From Megascapheus bottae (Eukaryota; Chordata; Mammalia; Rodentia; Geomyidae), in contig JANJXV010000013.1 of assembly GCA_024803745.1 (NCBI GenBank), forward strand, positions 7,130,001 through 7,194,000: a DNA stretch of 64,000 bases, in the 5' to 3' direction. The notes beneath the pieces were generated by a model. That model did not search any database. It saw only the letters and a program-made list of their open reading frames with translations, and was not told where the DNA came from. This document shows positions 11,401 to 22,960 of the stretch, piece after piece (positions within the stretch are counted from its first letter, which is position 1; every line of letters begins with the position of its first letter). Position numbers and translations under genes: made by a program.

Positions 11401-11427
11401 CCTTAATTCATAGTCTGGTTTCTGGCT

Positions 11428-11480
11428 CCCAGATGAGTATATATATATGTATATATGTATATATATATGTAAATATATGA
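11428..11480. repeat. AT-rich (TATATG)n tract at the ERV edge
   Basis: Repeated TATATATATGTA units mark the end of recognisable retroviral sequence. The truncation point of the provirus probably lies here. Confidence 0.85.
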
Positions 11481-11828
11481 ACTTCGGAAAATTGGAGCAT
11501 ATGGATTGTTTATGCAGTAGATTACTTATTGAATTTGACACATTTGAAATATAATCTTCCTTGGTTGAAAATGATTTTCTTTCTGTATTCCCTTATTAAT
11601 TTGCAAGGGTATATACATCCACGTGTTTTTATAGGTGTGAGTTAAACATCTACGTTATTTTGGATTTTTGACTGGATTTTTTTCATGATTTTAATGCTTT
11701 GTTTGATGTCCATATACAAAGAGAATGGAATTAGACTTTTTCATATACCATACAAAAATGAAATTAAAAAACATAAACATAAAAAATGAAGTTGTAAAGT
11801 AGTAGAAAGGAAAAGCTTGATAACACTG

Positions 11829-11855
11829 TTTTTTGTTTTGTTTTGTTTTGTTTTA
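11829..11855. repeat. (TTTTG)n short tandem repeat
   Basis: Five TTTTG units in a row. Confidence 0.85.
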
Positions 11856-11904
11856 GCAATGACTACATTAATATAAGAGCAAGATTGCAGCAAACAAAAA
11901 CAAA

Positions 11905-11962
11905 AGTACTAGCCAGGAGCTCACACCTGCAATCCTAGCTACTCAGGAGGCTGAGAAAAAAT
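11905..11962 (+). mobile_element. B1-like SINE head fragment
   Basis: The block GAGCTCACACCTGCAATCC and TAGCTACTCAGGAGGCTGAG is the conserved 7SL/B1 5' region. Only the head is present, followed by A-rich sequence. Confidence 0.85.
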
Positions 11963-12094
11963 GGTTAAGGATTTGAATATCATTTTCACAAGAAGACATA
12001 CAAATAACGAAAAGATATAATGTATAATACTGTAAGTGCTCATTGAGAAAATGCAAATTAAAATTTCAAGAGGCTATATGTCATCTTTAATTTT

Positions 12095-12243
12095 TTTTCT
12101 TTCCTTTGGCCAGCCTTGGGACTTGAACTCATGGTTTGGGCACTGTCTTTGGGCTTTTCATGTATATGTGGTACCAAGGAATCAAACTCAGGGCTTCTGC
12201 CTGCTAGGTAAGCAATCTACCACTAGGCCACACTCCCTACCCT
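12095..12243 (-). mobile_element. IDL-Geo type SINE (reverse), internally deleted
   Basis: The right end GGCCAGCCTTGGGACTTGAA joins, after CACTGTCTTTGGGCTTTTC, directly to the head block ATGTGGTACCAAGGAATC and CCACTAGGCCACACTCC. About 50 bp around the monomer junction are missing. Confidence 0.88.
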
Positions 12244-12417
12244 CACTTCTCACTTTTTTAGATAACTACTATGAAAAGTTATAAAGATGATTTATCCTAC
12301 ATTGAAGCATGTGAAAAACAAAACCCACGATCCTTCAGATTGCTATTCTCTATTTTAGGGGATAGCATTATAATGAACATGGAAGGCAGCATGGAAATGT
12401 CTCCTCCCCAGCAGTTA

Positions 12418-12690
12418 ATTTTTTTTTTTGGTCATGCTTTGCTTACCCCTCAGTGTGTTCATAGGTTTATAGGTACATTCTAGATACCACAAATAGGGGA
12501 AAACTTGCAGCTTTTGTTTCTCTGAGTCTGGCTTACGTCACTTAATATAATTTTCCAAGTCTTTCCATTTCTTTACAAATGGTACAATACCAATCGTTCT
12601 GATATTTGAGCAGGATTTCATTATCTATGTATACCACATTTTCTTAATGGTTTCTTTCAAGTGAGAGACATCTGGGCTTCTTGACCAGTG
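12418..12690 (-). mobile_element. Old L1 3' region (antisense)
   Basis: The blocks TCTGAGTCTGGCTTACGTCACTTAATATAA and AAGTCTTTCCATTTC match the antisense end of ORF2 and 3' region seen at 21050-21110 and 33340. A diverged ACATCTGGGCTTCTTGACC follows. A T run marks the left edge. This is an older subfamily than the 20.6-kb copy. Confidence 0.75.
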
Positions 12691-12772
12691 TCTACATTTA
12701 AATGGAATAATAAATTTAAATATTAGTTTTAGTTTCAACTGTGATAAACACCAAAGTCATAACCTATACTTA

Positions 12773-12959
12773 TTTTTGAAAGTCCTGGGGCTTGAACTCA
12801 GGGTCTGGATACTGTCCTTGGCTTTCTTAGGGCTAGTGCTCTACCACTTGAATCACAGCACCGTTTTTGGCTTTTCTGTGTATGTTGTACCAAGGAATTG
12901 AACCCAGGACTTAGTCCATACTAGGCAAGCATTCTCCCACAAGGCCATGCTCCTGGCCC
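12773..12959 (-). mobile_element. IDL-Geo type SINE (reverse) with target duplications
   Basis: A full reverse copy from AGTCCTGGGGCTTGAACTCA to CACAAGGCCATGCTCCTGGCC. The flanks carry the same 15-bp sequence CATAACCTATACTTA at 12758-12772 and 12960-12974, which defines the insertion exactly. Confidence 0.95.
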
Positions 12960-13408
12960 CATAACCTATACTTAAATATGAATTCTTTAATAGCTGAAAT
13001 ACTTAAGAGAAAATTGTTTGAGAACCTCTGGAAAGAAAGCACAGAAGTCAAATTGTCCATAATAAGAAAAAAAGGACTGAAAGTACTTAATTCTTACTAA
13101 ATGTTGACTAAACTGATGAAATAATGATATGATAAACTCATAAACTGCATGGAATCTATATGTTAAGTTCCAAGTTCTATGATTTTTTTCATTCTGACAG
13201 CCTCTCATGATACGATTTAGAAGAGAAACCTCATCCCTATTGAACATATAAAAGGAGAGCTTTTACTAAAGGAAGTTCAGCTTCATAACAGCTAGAGTGA
13301 AATACTTCATAAGTTTGATTCAAAGGAATACATCATGCATTTAATAATTGTAAATGAATAAATGTACTTATAATTAACCTTGTAATATTATCATAAAAGG
13401 AACTGTTT

Positions 13409-13602
13409 CTGGCTAGAAGCATGGCCTACTGTTAGAGTGCTTGCTTTGCATGCATAAAGCCCTGGGTTCAATTCCTCAGTACCACATATACACAGAAAAA
13501 GCCAGAAGTGAGGTTGTGGCTCAAATGGTAGAGTGCTAGCCTTGAGAAAGCTCAAGGACAGTGCCCAGGCCCAGAGTTCAAGCCCCATGACTGGCAAAAA
13601 AA
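13409..13602 (+). mobile_element. IDL-Geo type SINE (forward)
   Basis: A complete forward copy. GCATGGCCTACTGTTAGAGTG and CTGGGTTCAATTCC form the head, GGCTCAAATGGTAGAGTGCTAG starts the second monomer, and TTCAAGCCCCATGACTGGC plus A7 forms the tail. I see no clear target duplication. Confidence 0.95.
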
Positions 13603-13603
13603 T

Positions 13604-13645
13604 AGAAAAAAATATATAGTATGTATGTATATGTATGTATATATG
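13604..13645. repeat. (TATG)n-like repeat
   Basis: ATAGTATGTATGTATATGTATG units directly after the SINE A tail. It probably grew from that tail. Confidence 0.85.
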
Positions 13646-13649
13646 AAGT

Positions 13650-16600
13650 GTTTCTGAGATGAATCAAGTTCCCAGAGCTATTTAGCTTTAGAACCCAGAG
13701 TTCAACTCTGATAAGTATAAAATATTCTAACTTACAATCATTTTTATTGTAAAAGGTAAGTAATGTAAGGTACCTCAAAGAAGATCAGAAATGAAAACAA
13801 ATGTAAAAAAAAGAAAGATAGAAAATAAATGAAGACCAAATGCTTTGAGCATCAATGGGAAGTTCTGTGATTTAAAACAGTTTTCAGCCAAGTCTAATAA
13901 TGGTGACTGCATTAACCAGGCCTGTTCCATCAGAAGGATTTTGTTGTTTCTCTTTCTTCCCTATTTTGCTGACTAGGAGAGAGTGGATTTGGTAATATTA
14001 ACTAACTTTCCAGTAGTTGACTTTTGCCCCCAGAATTAGTGGAAGAATCAAGTCATGCAGATATCAGGGTGGGCCCTCTCCTTGCAGTGGGATCACAGAA
14101 TATCATCTCCAGTGACACTGAATCATCTTCTCCAGTCACAGGGATTGTGGGTAGCCAACACTTGCATTCCTGTCTCACTTTGCCCTCCTGCTTTAGGAAA
14201 GACCTTATGAGACTTCATATTCAGAAAGTGCTTTCCTAGTATGGTAAGCTTTTTATTATTACTATTATTTTAGTAAACCTTGACTTTTCTTTTCCAGGGA
14301 GGATGATTTTTCTGCTCACTTGCAATTAATTGGATGCACTGAGAAAATGTGTGCCCATCTTAATATCTCCTTTTAGAGGCGACAGTGACCTTAAAGAGCA
14401 TAATTTACTCACAGTCTACTGTGTAGGCATTGCATCTAATATATTGGGCATGTCACATGTATTGATGACTAGAAACACTTCCAGGAGGGTAATTGTTTTT
14501 TTTTTTCCACAGATGGCTGTTTAGTGTTTTAAAGCACAAAGACAATCTTAGATGTGGACAATGCACCTTCATTCAGGAAAAGAGGTTTATCAAAGGCATG
14601 AAGCAAGAAAACAACGTAAAGGGTTGTTGCTATTAAAAATTAAAATCTTAAAAGAAAAGATGTACTGTACAATTGGCAGCAGAACCTATTGATTCCAGTC
14701 TTGCTGCTTAGAGCTAAAGCAGAAAGCGACTCAGCAGGAGCAAGCTACATACACGGTGGGTGGCTCCAGGGGCTCTGAGCTACAGAGCCAGGCTTGAAGT
14801 CTCAGCTGTGCCACTTTAGCCTCTGTTTCATTTCTGCTCCTGTCACGTACTTCATTCCTTGGTAAATTTTAGTGAGAATGTCTACGAAAATAAAACTGTG
14901 TGATTATATTTTCCTCTACCACCTTCACACATAAAAACGAGTGCATTTGGCAATTGCAATGGTGTTGTTGGCTCAGAGAAGGCTATGGCAACATAAGACC
15001 CAGGAATCGAGATACTTCAGGGGTCATGGTAGTCTAAAGCTTACAGGGAGGTGCAATTAAGGTTCCAGCTAAGTAAGAAAGTGTAGGCAGCTAACTAGGA
15101 GTCAAAACTCTGCAATGAGCCATTCTCTGGGAAGCAAGAGAAACTTTAGTATTATTACCATTATGTTAGGAGTAGTGCTTTTATCTAAATACAAATTTGG
15201 GAAGGGGCTTTCTTACTGAACTGCCAAGAATTTACTATTTCCCTTCAGAAACAGATGTCTAAGATGCTTATTCTGACATACAGGACACTCCAGTACCAGC
15301 TTATGCCGTTGTCTATAGACATTTGTCTAATTACTGCCCTATAGTCAATAGAGAAACATTCAGTCTCCCCCTCTGCTTCCAGTTTTTTTTTTTTCCATCG
15401 AGTTGTCCATACCACCACCTCCCTATGGTTTGGCACTTTCCACACTTCCTATTTAATTTAACTTCAAGTTGATTTGCCTTGCAAAACCATCAGCAGAGGC
15501 ATTATCTTTTAATCTAGCCTTAAATAGGATTATATACCTGACACTGACTCTGTGAAGGTGTCCTGCTGTTTACTTCCTCCACTGGTTACTAATCACCTGC
15601 TAGTAGCCTCTTACTCTCAGTAAAACTGAATGCCAGGAGGTGAGCTGGGGATCAACTCCCATTCCACTTTTAGGATTAGACAGCCCTTCAGGGCATCCTC
15701 CAGTTCCTCATTAGTTCTCACTAGTATTTTTCTTCATAGCAACAGCAGTTTCGACTACAACTTGTTGGTTTGTTCTCTAGCCCTCATTCCCAGTGCATAA
15801 CAAAGGCCAGAGGAGGAGAGATCACCCCAATCTTGAAGGAAATTAGACTGAAAATAAAAATCTAGCTTAATGAAAGGGTCATTTTGCCCAGAATTAACAA
15901 GGCATTGCAATTACATAATCTGAAGCATCTAAAGGTGAATGGCAAATGGCTGTGGTTTACTTGCTACAAATGAGAACACAGATATTGTAGTTAAAACCTG
16001 TATCCCATCCAAATTCCTCCACTGAGCTGCAGAACCTTTCAGTGATTTCATCTTTATGTTCCCCAATTCATCATCTTGAAAGGAAATTCACGGTTCCTAG
16101 CCTGCAGAGATTTGTGATGTTAACATGAATTGCCTTGAGAAAGGGTCGTAATTATATTAAATCCATCATATTTTGTCATCATTAGTAACTTATCAGCTCT
16201 ATAAATATGTGCATATAAGTGTACATGTGTACACACATATATGTAGTTATATACACTCATATATTCATCAATGCAACTTAATATTTGTATTCTATGTGCA
16301 TAGACCTTTTCCTGTAGATAGCCTCACATTTTTTCCTCATATTTGGATCTAATATCAAACACCATCTTAAATTATTTTCTGAAGAAAATAATTTGGAAAT
16401 ACATGCAAAGTCACTTTTACCATCAGTGCCATTTAAGGGTGTAAATTTTCCTTTAAATTCAATGAGCCTTTATTCAGCATAATGCATTTGCTAAGTATTC
16501 ATATTAAATCCATGCATTTCTCTCAAGTGCAAAAGCTTATTACTAATGCTCTAATTGCATTGTTAAATGCGATTTGAACAGTATGGAAACCTCACAAGGT

Positions 16601-17060
16601 CCCTGTGGTTTCTGTATTTTTTTACATCTGGATTTGAAGCAGTCCAGTTGCTTAAGGCAAAATTTTAACTCTGCATGGATCAAGTTTTAAAAAGTGTTAT
16701 CATGCTCCTCACACGGTTCCTTCCCTGGAGTTCCAGAATTCCTATCAGAGGATCCTCTTTACCCAAACTTTGTGCTGTGTTTCTCTTCTCTGATAGAGAA
16801 CTGTGCTGTTGAGTCAGTGTTGGGCTTCACATTATCTTGGCAATGTCAGTCAGTGGTTCTTATTACTCCTCTATGCCTGGCATCAGGCTAAGTCTGAAGA
16901 ACCCATGCTCTCCCTCCTCCTGGCTCTGGGGCATGCTCTAGAGCGTTCTTGGACCAGGACTCTAGTCCTCAACCCCTCTGTGGCTTAACTAAACACATCA
17001 TTGCTGCTCAAGCCAAATACTTAATCTTTTAGCTATCCTTTTGCATGATATCTCACTTTT
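13650..17060. other. Long repeat-poor interval
   Basis: About 3.4 kb without clear transposons and with a more balanced base composition than the neighbourhood. Several open frames of 60-71 codons occur (for example 14024-14239), but none has a recognisable protein family, a plausible exon boundary or coding-like composition. I regard it as unique non-coding DNA. The part at 16080-16680 is the best candidate for a conserved element. Confidence 0.5.
16080..16680. promoter_or_regulatory. Candidate conserved non-coding element
   Basis: A repeat-free block rich in homeodomain-like and octamer-like words, such as CTAATTGCATTG and CATAATGCATTTGC. Its texture (complex sequence, no low complexity except one short TA/CA run near 16205-16265) resembles developmental enhancers. 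This is an impression only; no alignment was possible. Confidence 0.25.
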
Positions 17061-17094
17061 CATTTTAGCTACTTGTTTATTTGGAAAAGATATG

Positions 17095-17345
17095 CTATTA
17101 TATACCTCTAACATTGGCTTTGAGGATCAAGTAAAATAATACCAGTCAAGTTCTTAGGACCAGGTCTGGGACATGAGAAGTAGGATGAATCAAGCACATG
17201 CATTATTTTAAAGGTGGACAAAAACAGATTCGAAGAGATGAAATGATTGTCCCAGCATAGTATGGACAGTAACAGACATGAAGCTGAAAGTATACTTTGT
17301 CAGATGTGAAAGAATGTTCTCCTTTATCTCTGTTTCTAGGCTCAG
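17095..17345. mobile_element. MIR-like old SINE remnants
   Basis: 17210-17340 reads like antisense MIR: AAAGGTGGACAAAAACAGATTCG, GATGAAATGATTGTCCCAGC, AGTAACAGACATGAAGCTG. The preceding block at 17100-17170 resembles the sense 3' part of MIR (GAGGATCAAGTAAAATAATACC). Both are very diverged. Confidence 0.5.
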
Positions 17346-17727
17346 CTCTGAGATTAGGAAGTTGTTTAAACTACGAGATATGGAGGCTTATTCTCCATCC
17401 CTCCCCCAAATGAATTAACTTACAAAGGTAGTTTTGATTTTGTTTATTGATATTCCACAGTGGTACATTAGTCTTGAACTCAAGAGAGGGTTGCATATTG
17501 TCAATGTTAGTCCAAAAATCAGATATATCTCAAAACTGTTCTGGAATAAACAAACACATTTATACAATTTGCTTTTAACTTCTCCATAAAAAATTGTAAA
17601 TGCATGCGTTTATAGGATATCATGTACTGTTTAAATATATATATATATCATATAATGTTAAGATTAGGCTAAGCATATCTATTTCCTTGAATATTATCAT
17701 TTCTTCAGGGGTAAACCTTTCAAATTC

Positions 17728-17774
<47 letters not shown>
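17728..17774. repeat. (TG)n microsatellite
   Basis: A pure TG run of about 22 units next to a reverse SINE. It translates to polycysteine/polyhistidine frames that are not genes. Confidence 0.97.
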
Positions 17775-17775
<1 letters not shown>

Positions 17776-17784
17776 ATGTGCACC

Positions 17785-18006
17785 CATTTGTGCCAGTTCT
17801 CGGAATAGAGCTCTGGACCTTGAGGTCTTGGTTGGCTTTTTCACTGATAGCTGATGCACCTGACACATAGCTCAACTTTAAGCATTTTGCTGGTTACATG
17901 GAAATCATAGTCGGCTGGGTATTCTACATGGGTTGGCTTTGAATCTTTACATTAGATCTAGTCCCCTGACCAGGTAAGATCACAGGCATGAGCCAACCTT
18001 ATTTGG
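17785..18006 (-). mobile_element. B1-headed dimeric SINE (reverse)
   Basis: TTTGTGCCAGTTCTCGGAATAG, then AAGCATTTTGCTGGTTACATGG, GGGTTGGCTTTGAATC and GATCACAGGCATGAGCC appear in the order expected for a reverse copy. The head block is degraded. The adjoining TG run sits where the tail should be. Confidence 0.75.
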
Positions 18007-18054
18007 CTTTCTTGTTGCTGTGTTTGTGTGTATGTGTGTGTTTGTGCGTTCTCT

Positions 18055-18245
18055 TCCTTTACATATTATTATTGTTTTACAAAGAAGCTGTAATTCTTTA
18101 TATAAACATATAGGTAGAATGCATCTTGATCAATGTCACCCCTCCATTGTTCTTTCCCATTTTCTCCCTCCTGATTAATTTTTACATAATATACATTCAA
18201 TGTAAAGACTGTATTTACTCTCTTTGTGAGTCACACTATGGATTT
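18055..18245 (-). mobile_element. Old L1 3' UTR (antisense)
   Basis: TTACAAAGAAGCTGTAATTC followed by CATCTTGATCAATGTCACCC and a C-rich CCTCCATTGTTC..CTCCCTCC is typical antisense 3' UTR of older mammalian L1 subfamilies. The upstream ORF2 is not evident. Confidence 0.55.
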
Positions 18246-19103
18246 TGGATTACATAATTCATTATTGTTATCTGTACTCACCCTTGTTGTTACAACCACT
18301 GAAATTACTTCTACTGGCACATGGGTACCCATGAATCAACAGTAATTAATTGCACATCATCCTGATGTGGTATTTTTCTCCATGTTGCTCTACCTCAGCC
18401 ATGACTCAAAATAAAATTTGATGTTCAGGTAGGTAAACCTTTGATTCTCTGTCACCTTGATCTCAGTTGTCTGAGAATTATTTTGCTAAATTCTATAAGC
18501 CTACAAGTTTGTCAGCCCTCGTTCGGGATATTTTCCTCTGAAACAACAGTAGATTTTCAGAGATTTGTCAATATACCCATAAAAGTTGATTCTAAATCCC
18601 TCAGGTTCACTGAGATTTCTTTAAATAAAAGTAACAAAATAATTTATTTTGTGAACATACAACGCACTGGCTTTATTCATCAAATAGAGAACTCAGAGCC
18701 AACCCTGGAAACAAAAAAATATGGCTTAGAAAAATGTGTGCTCCTCCCGAAACCCGCGTTTAATTAGAAGTGGAGCAAAAGAAAAGAGAAAGACAGCTAT
18801 TTAAAGGAAAACTTGCTTCTGAAAAGGGCCGGTAGCTTTTGTACAAAACTCTTTTGTGTCACTGCTGTCTCCCTAGTGTGAAAATAAATCTAAAAATAGG
18901 AGTTCACGCTTTTATTAACTGGACAGACACTATATGTCCTGCAGAGGGAAGATTTGTTTTGATTATTGATTCTGAGGGCAGGCTGTGTGCTTGTCCACCC
19001 CAGGGAAGTGAAATATCTCAGCTTTCTCAATTACCTGCCTAATCTTAGAAGTATATTGTTACCTTTCCCTCTTCTCACTGCACCAAGACTTTTACCTAAA
19101 ATA

Positions 19104-19104
<1 letters not shown>

Positions 19105-19152
<48 letters not shown>
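19105..19152. repeat. (CA)n microsatellite
   Basis: A pure CA run of about 24 units. Confidence 0.97.
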
Positions 19153-19156
<4 letters not shown>

Positions 19157-19370
19157 TTGAAAGACAGTCAATTTATTTGAAGGCAAATCTGGCTTGATGG
19201 TTTGGGTACTTAGGGAAAGTCACTGGTAAGGAGAAATTAATCACTTAAGATAACTTGCCTGAGGCCTAAATAGATCAGAACAATGTGACATAGATGTGAG
19301 AGTAATTCAGGGCCCTTCTTTTCATTCTGGTACTGCTGAGGTTTGAACCCAAGGCAGGAGTGTTCTCAGC

Positions 19371-19433
<63 letters not shown>

Positions 19434-19488
19434 TCCTTCCTTCCTTCCTTCCTTCCTTCCTTCCTTCCTTCCTTCCTTCCTTCCTTCC

Positions 19489-19565
<77 letters not shown>

Positions 19566-19571
19566 CTCTAT
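19371..19571. repeat. Compound (TTTC)n(TTCC)n(TC)n repeat
   Basis: About sixteen TTTC units, then about fourteen TTCC units, then about thirty TC units, ending with TTTC units again. On the other strand it is a purine tract. The mirror-symmetric polypurine composition could form triplex (H-DNA). Long Leu/Ser and Glu/Arg/Lys open frames on both strands are translations of this repeat. Confidence 0.97.
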
Positions 19572-19765
19572 TTTTGCCAGTCCTGGGGATGAGCTCACCA
19601 CCTGAGCACTGTTTTGGGTTTTTTTTCCTTCAAGGCTAGAACCCTACCACTTGAGTCACAGCACCAATTCTGGCTTTTTCTATGTATGTGGTAACAAGGA
19701 ATCAACTCCGGATCTTCGTGCATGCTAGGCAAGCACTGTACCACTAGGCCAAACTTCCGGCCTCC
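19379..19765 (-). mobile_element. IDL-Geo type SINE (reverse) with microsatellite tail
   Basis: The SINE body at 19572-19762 is complete, from TTTTTGCCAGTCCTGGGG to CACTAGGCCAAACTTCCGGCC. Its tail has become a 190-bp compound repeat (19379-19571). The flanks carry AGCCTTTCTTT at 19368-19378 and again at 19766-19776, so body and repeat entered as one unit or the repeat grew from the inserted tail. Confidence 0.9.
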
Positions 19766-19964
19766 AGCCTTTCTTTTGTTTTCTCTCAAGACCTGTGCTT
19801 TTTCCACTTGAGCCACTGATGATATACTTGTTGGTTTTTTGATGGTTAATTGGAGGTTAGAATCTCATGGACTTTCCTACCCTGGCTAGCTTTGAACAAT
19901 GATCCCCAGCTGTAAACCTCTTGATCAGCTAAAATTAGAGACATGAGCTATAGGGCCCAGACTG

Positions 19965-20577
19965 AAGAGTCTTTTCCAGTTGTTTAGCCTCTCTGTGGTA
20001 GCTTGTATGAGGCTAGCAAGAAACAATGAATAGAAAATTAAATATGTTCGTGTATTTCTCCCATAGAGTCTCAACCCATAAGGTGCATGGTATAGAATCA
20101 TGTACAAATATACTCTATATATTTTCTTCGATCTCATTGAGTGCAGGTGACAGCAACACATTCAAACATATAACCTTATTTTATTTAGTATCTTTAGTAC
20201 TTAATATTCATAATATAATCTGTGGGTTGAATTAGTTATTGCAAGAATATACACTCTGGGAAAGGAACACCACACCAGGACCATGGTCAGTTCTAATTCA
20301 CCAGATTATACCGACACATCACAGCAAGGCTCCATATCACCTCACAGAGACTTAAATACAAGTATAGAATCCACTATAGCATTGAGCCAAGAATATTGTA
20401 GCTTCTTTCTACTTTCTTTAGAGAAAGTTGGACAGTACTGAGATTTGCTAATCATCTGCAGTACTGAAAAAAATGAAAGAAATAGAGAGCATAACCCTGG
20501 GGCGCCATGTGGATAATCCTGCGAAAGGAGATGGAGTTTCAAGGTCATAGTGGCTTTCTTCATTACCATCCCAGTGC
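19965..20577. other. Unique DNA, nothing recognised
   Basis: No gene or repeat family is apparent between the SINE cluster and the L1 insertion. Confidence 0.5.
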
Positions 20578-21401
20578 TCTCTTCTAATCTTTTTTTTCAT
20601 ATATTTTTACTGTAATTAATAGAATGGCTACATGATATTTGCCAGGTAGATGGTGCATTAATTCCCATACATTGATACCTTTCTCATGTCTTGGTCCCCA
20701 TTTCCCTCCCCCCTACCCCCACCCCTCATCTTGTTTTCCCCCATTCCCTATCCAATTTCAAATAACCAAATACAAATATATCCGATATATCAGGTAACAA
20801 AGTGAGATAGTGTAACAATATGAGATAACTATGGAAGAGCAAAAGAGATGAGAGATAACATAGTACATTAAGGACAACAATCATTCATTATATGGCTTAT
20901 GTTTCTATATCCTAGAGATCCTTTCATTTAGCATCCTACTATATAGCCTTTTGTATCAAGGTTTTGCTCTATTGCAAATCTCTGCTAGGAGAGCCCAAGA
21001 TTTCTTCTGATTATGACAAATGAGGGAAACCATTGAGCCTAAGTTCCTTTGAATCTGGCTTACTTCACTTAATATGATCTTTTCTAAGTCTTTCCATTTC
21101 CTAACAAATGGGGCAATGCCATTCTTTGACAGCAACATAGAATTCCATTGTGTACAAATACCACATCTTGTTGATCCACTCATCAACTGAGGGACATCTG
21201 GGTTGGTTCCATATCTTTGCTATGGTAAATAGTGCTGCAATGAACATTGGTGTGCTGGTGGATTTAGTATGTCTTTGTTTCTGGATGATTGGGTAAATGC
21301 CAAGTAGTGGAATTGCTGGGTGATAGGGGAGCTCTATGTTTAGTCTTTTGAGGAAGTGCCATACTGCTTTCCATAATGGTTGAATGAGTTTGCACTCCCC
21401 T

Positions 21402-21754
21402 TTATCTTAAAAGCTCTGGAGAAACTTGGAATCCATGGAACATTCCTCAATATAATAAAGGCTGTGTATGACAAACCCACAGCTTGTATTATACTCAATG
21501 GCGAAAAGCTAAAGCCATTCGCTCTAAAATTAGGAATGAGACAAGGATGCCCACTCTCTCCACTCCTCTTTAACATAGTACTAGAATTCCTAGCCAGTCC
21601 AATAAGGCAAGAAGGAAGGATAAAGGGGATCCAAATAGGGAAAGAGGAAGTAAAACTTTCCCTCTTTGCAGATGACATGATCCTGTATTTACAGAATCCT
21701 ATAGACTCTACTCCTCAAGCTGATTCAAAACTTTGGAAGGGTAGCAGGCTATAA
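21402..21754 (+). pseudogene. L1 ORF2 reverse transcriptase fragment
   Basis: In sense orientation, an open stretch encodes part of the L1 ORF2 polymerase. [16 protein letters not shown] is a conserved RT block, and FADDM at 21664-21678 holds the paired catalytic aspartates of the YxDD-type motif. The frame breaks at about 21740 (GAAGGGTAGC) before the thumb region. The upstream fingers and endonuclease are absent. It is part of the inverted arm of the 20.6-kb L1 and is not a gene of its own. Confidence 0.93.
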
Positions 21755-22402
21755 AATTAACCCTCAAAAATCAATTGCCTTCCTCTACGCCAACAGTGAG
21801 AGGAATGAGGCAAAAATCAGGAAAGCAAATCCTTTTGCAACAGCCTCAAAGAAAATAAAGTACCTAGGAATTACCTTAACTAAGAATGTAAAGGGCCTTT
21901 TTGATGAAAACTTTAAAACCCTGAAAAAGGAAATAAAAGCAGAACTGAGGAAATGGAAAAACCTCCCATGCTCCTGGATTGGAAGAATCAACATCGTGAA
22001 AATGACAACCTTGCCAAGGGCTATATACAAAATCAACACAATACCCATCAATAGCCCAATGGCATTCTTTAAAGAAATAGAAGAGGCAATCCAAAATTTC
22101 ACATGGAATAATAAAAGACCCCATGTAGCAAAAACACTTCTTAGCAGAAAGAACAGCGCAGGAGGAATTTAAATACCAAACTTTAGGCTCTATTACAGAG
22201 CTATAATTATCAAAACAGCTTGGTACTGGCACAAGAGCAGGCCTGAAGACCAATGGAATAGAACTGGGGACCCAGATATTAAACCACAGACCTATGGCCA
22301 CCTAATCTTTGACAAGGGAGCCAAAAAATAGAATGGAAGAAAGACAGCCTCTTCAACAAGTGGTGTTGGCAGAACTGGTTAAGCACCTGCAGAAAACTAA
22401 AG

Positions 22403-22960
22403 TTGGATCCTTCTTTGTCACCCTGCACTAGAATTAACTCCAAATGGATCAAAGACCTCGAGGTAAAAGCTGACACACTGAGAACTTTACAAGAAGGAAT
22501 AGGAGATACACTACACCTCCTTGTCACAGGTCAAAACCAAGAATCACAACAAATCAGAGAAAGGCTGGATAAGTGGGACTGCATTAAACTGCAGAGCTTT
22601 TGTAAAGGACAAGCTAGTAAACTAATTAGGAAGCCTACAGAGTGGGAGAAGATCTTTACCAACCATACAACAGACAAAGGCCTCATATCTAAAACATATC
22701 AACAGCTCAAAAAATTGAATCAATCCAAAACTAATCTCCAAAGTAACAACCATCCCATTAAAAGATGGGACAAAGACTTAAAGAGAGTCTTCTCTGAAGA
22801 AGAAACAAAAATGGCCTATAGACACAAGAAGAAATGCTCAACATCTCTGGTCATAAAAGAAATGCAAATCAAAACAACTCTAAGATTCCACCTCACTCCA
22901 GTTAGAATGGCCAGGATCAAGAAAACTAATAACAACAGGTGCTGGAGGGGATGTGGCCAG
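22403..22960 (+). pseudogene. L1 ORF2 C-terminal fragment
   Basis: A 204-codon open frame covers the region after the polymerase domain. It includes LDKWDCIKLQSFCKGQASKL, NHPIKRWDKDLKR and [19 protein letters not shown], all standard L1 ORF2 C-terminal blocks. The protein then runs out of the element at the arm end. There is a 14-bp deletion relative to the 40.5-kb copy (missing TTTCTTAAGG-type sequence near 22535). Confidence 0.9.

Larger units (their letters stand above)
19315..19960 (-). mobile_element. B1-type SINE (reverse) split by an IDL-Geo insertion
   Basis: The older element is in two pieces. The left remnant at 19315-19367 reads GGTACTGCTGAGGTTTGAACCC. The right remnant at 19777-19960 contains TTTTTCCACTTGAGCCACTG, GGTTAATTGGAGGTTAGAATC and GGCTAGCTTTGAAC. 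The break is filled by the younger SINE and its tail. Confidence 0.75.

Noticed and set aside
14024..14239. 71-codon open frame beginning after CCCCCAG, considered as an exon
   Set aside because: The upstream pyrimidine/AG context is weak, the peptide resembles nothing I know, and no partner exon is visible.
17600..17868. Open frames with polycysteine or polyhistidine runs on both strands
   Set aside because: They are produced by the (TG)n microsatellite.
19275..19639. Long Leu/Ser-rich and Glu/Arg/Lys-rich open frames on both strands
   Set aside because: They are translations of the (TTTC)n(TTCC)n(TC)n repeat, open in several frames at once, as expected of a microsatellite.
21340..21678. 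Minus-strand 112-codon open frame
   Set aside because: It is the antisense of the L1 reverse transcriptase block and crosses the inversion junction.
21785..22301. Minus-strand open frames of 105 and 141 codons
   Set aside because: They are antisense shadows of L1 ORF2, which is recognisable on the plus strand here.
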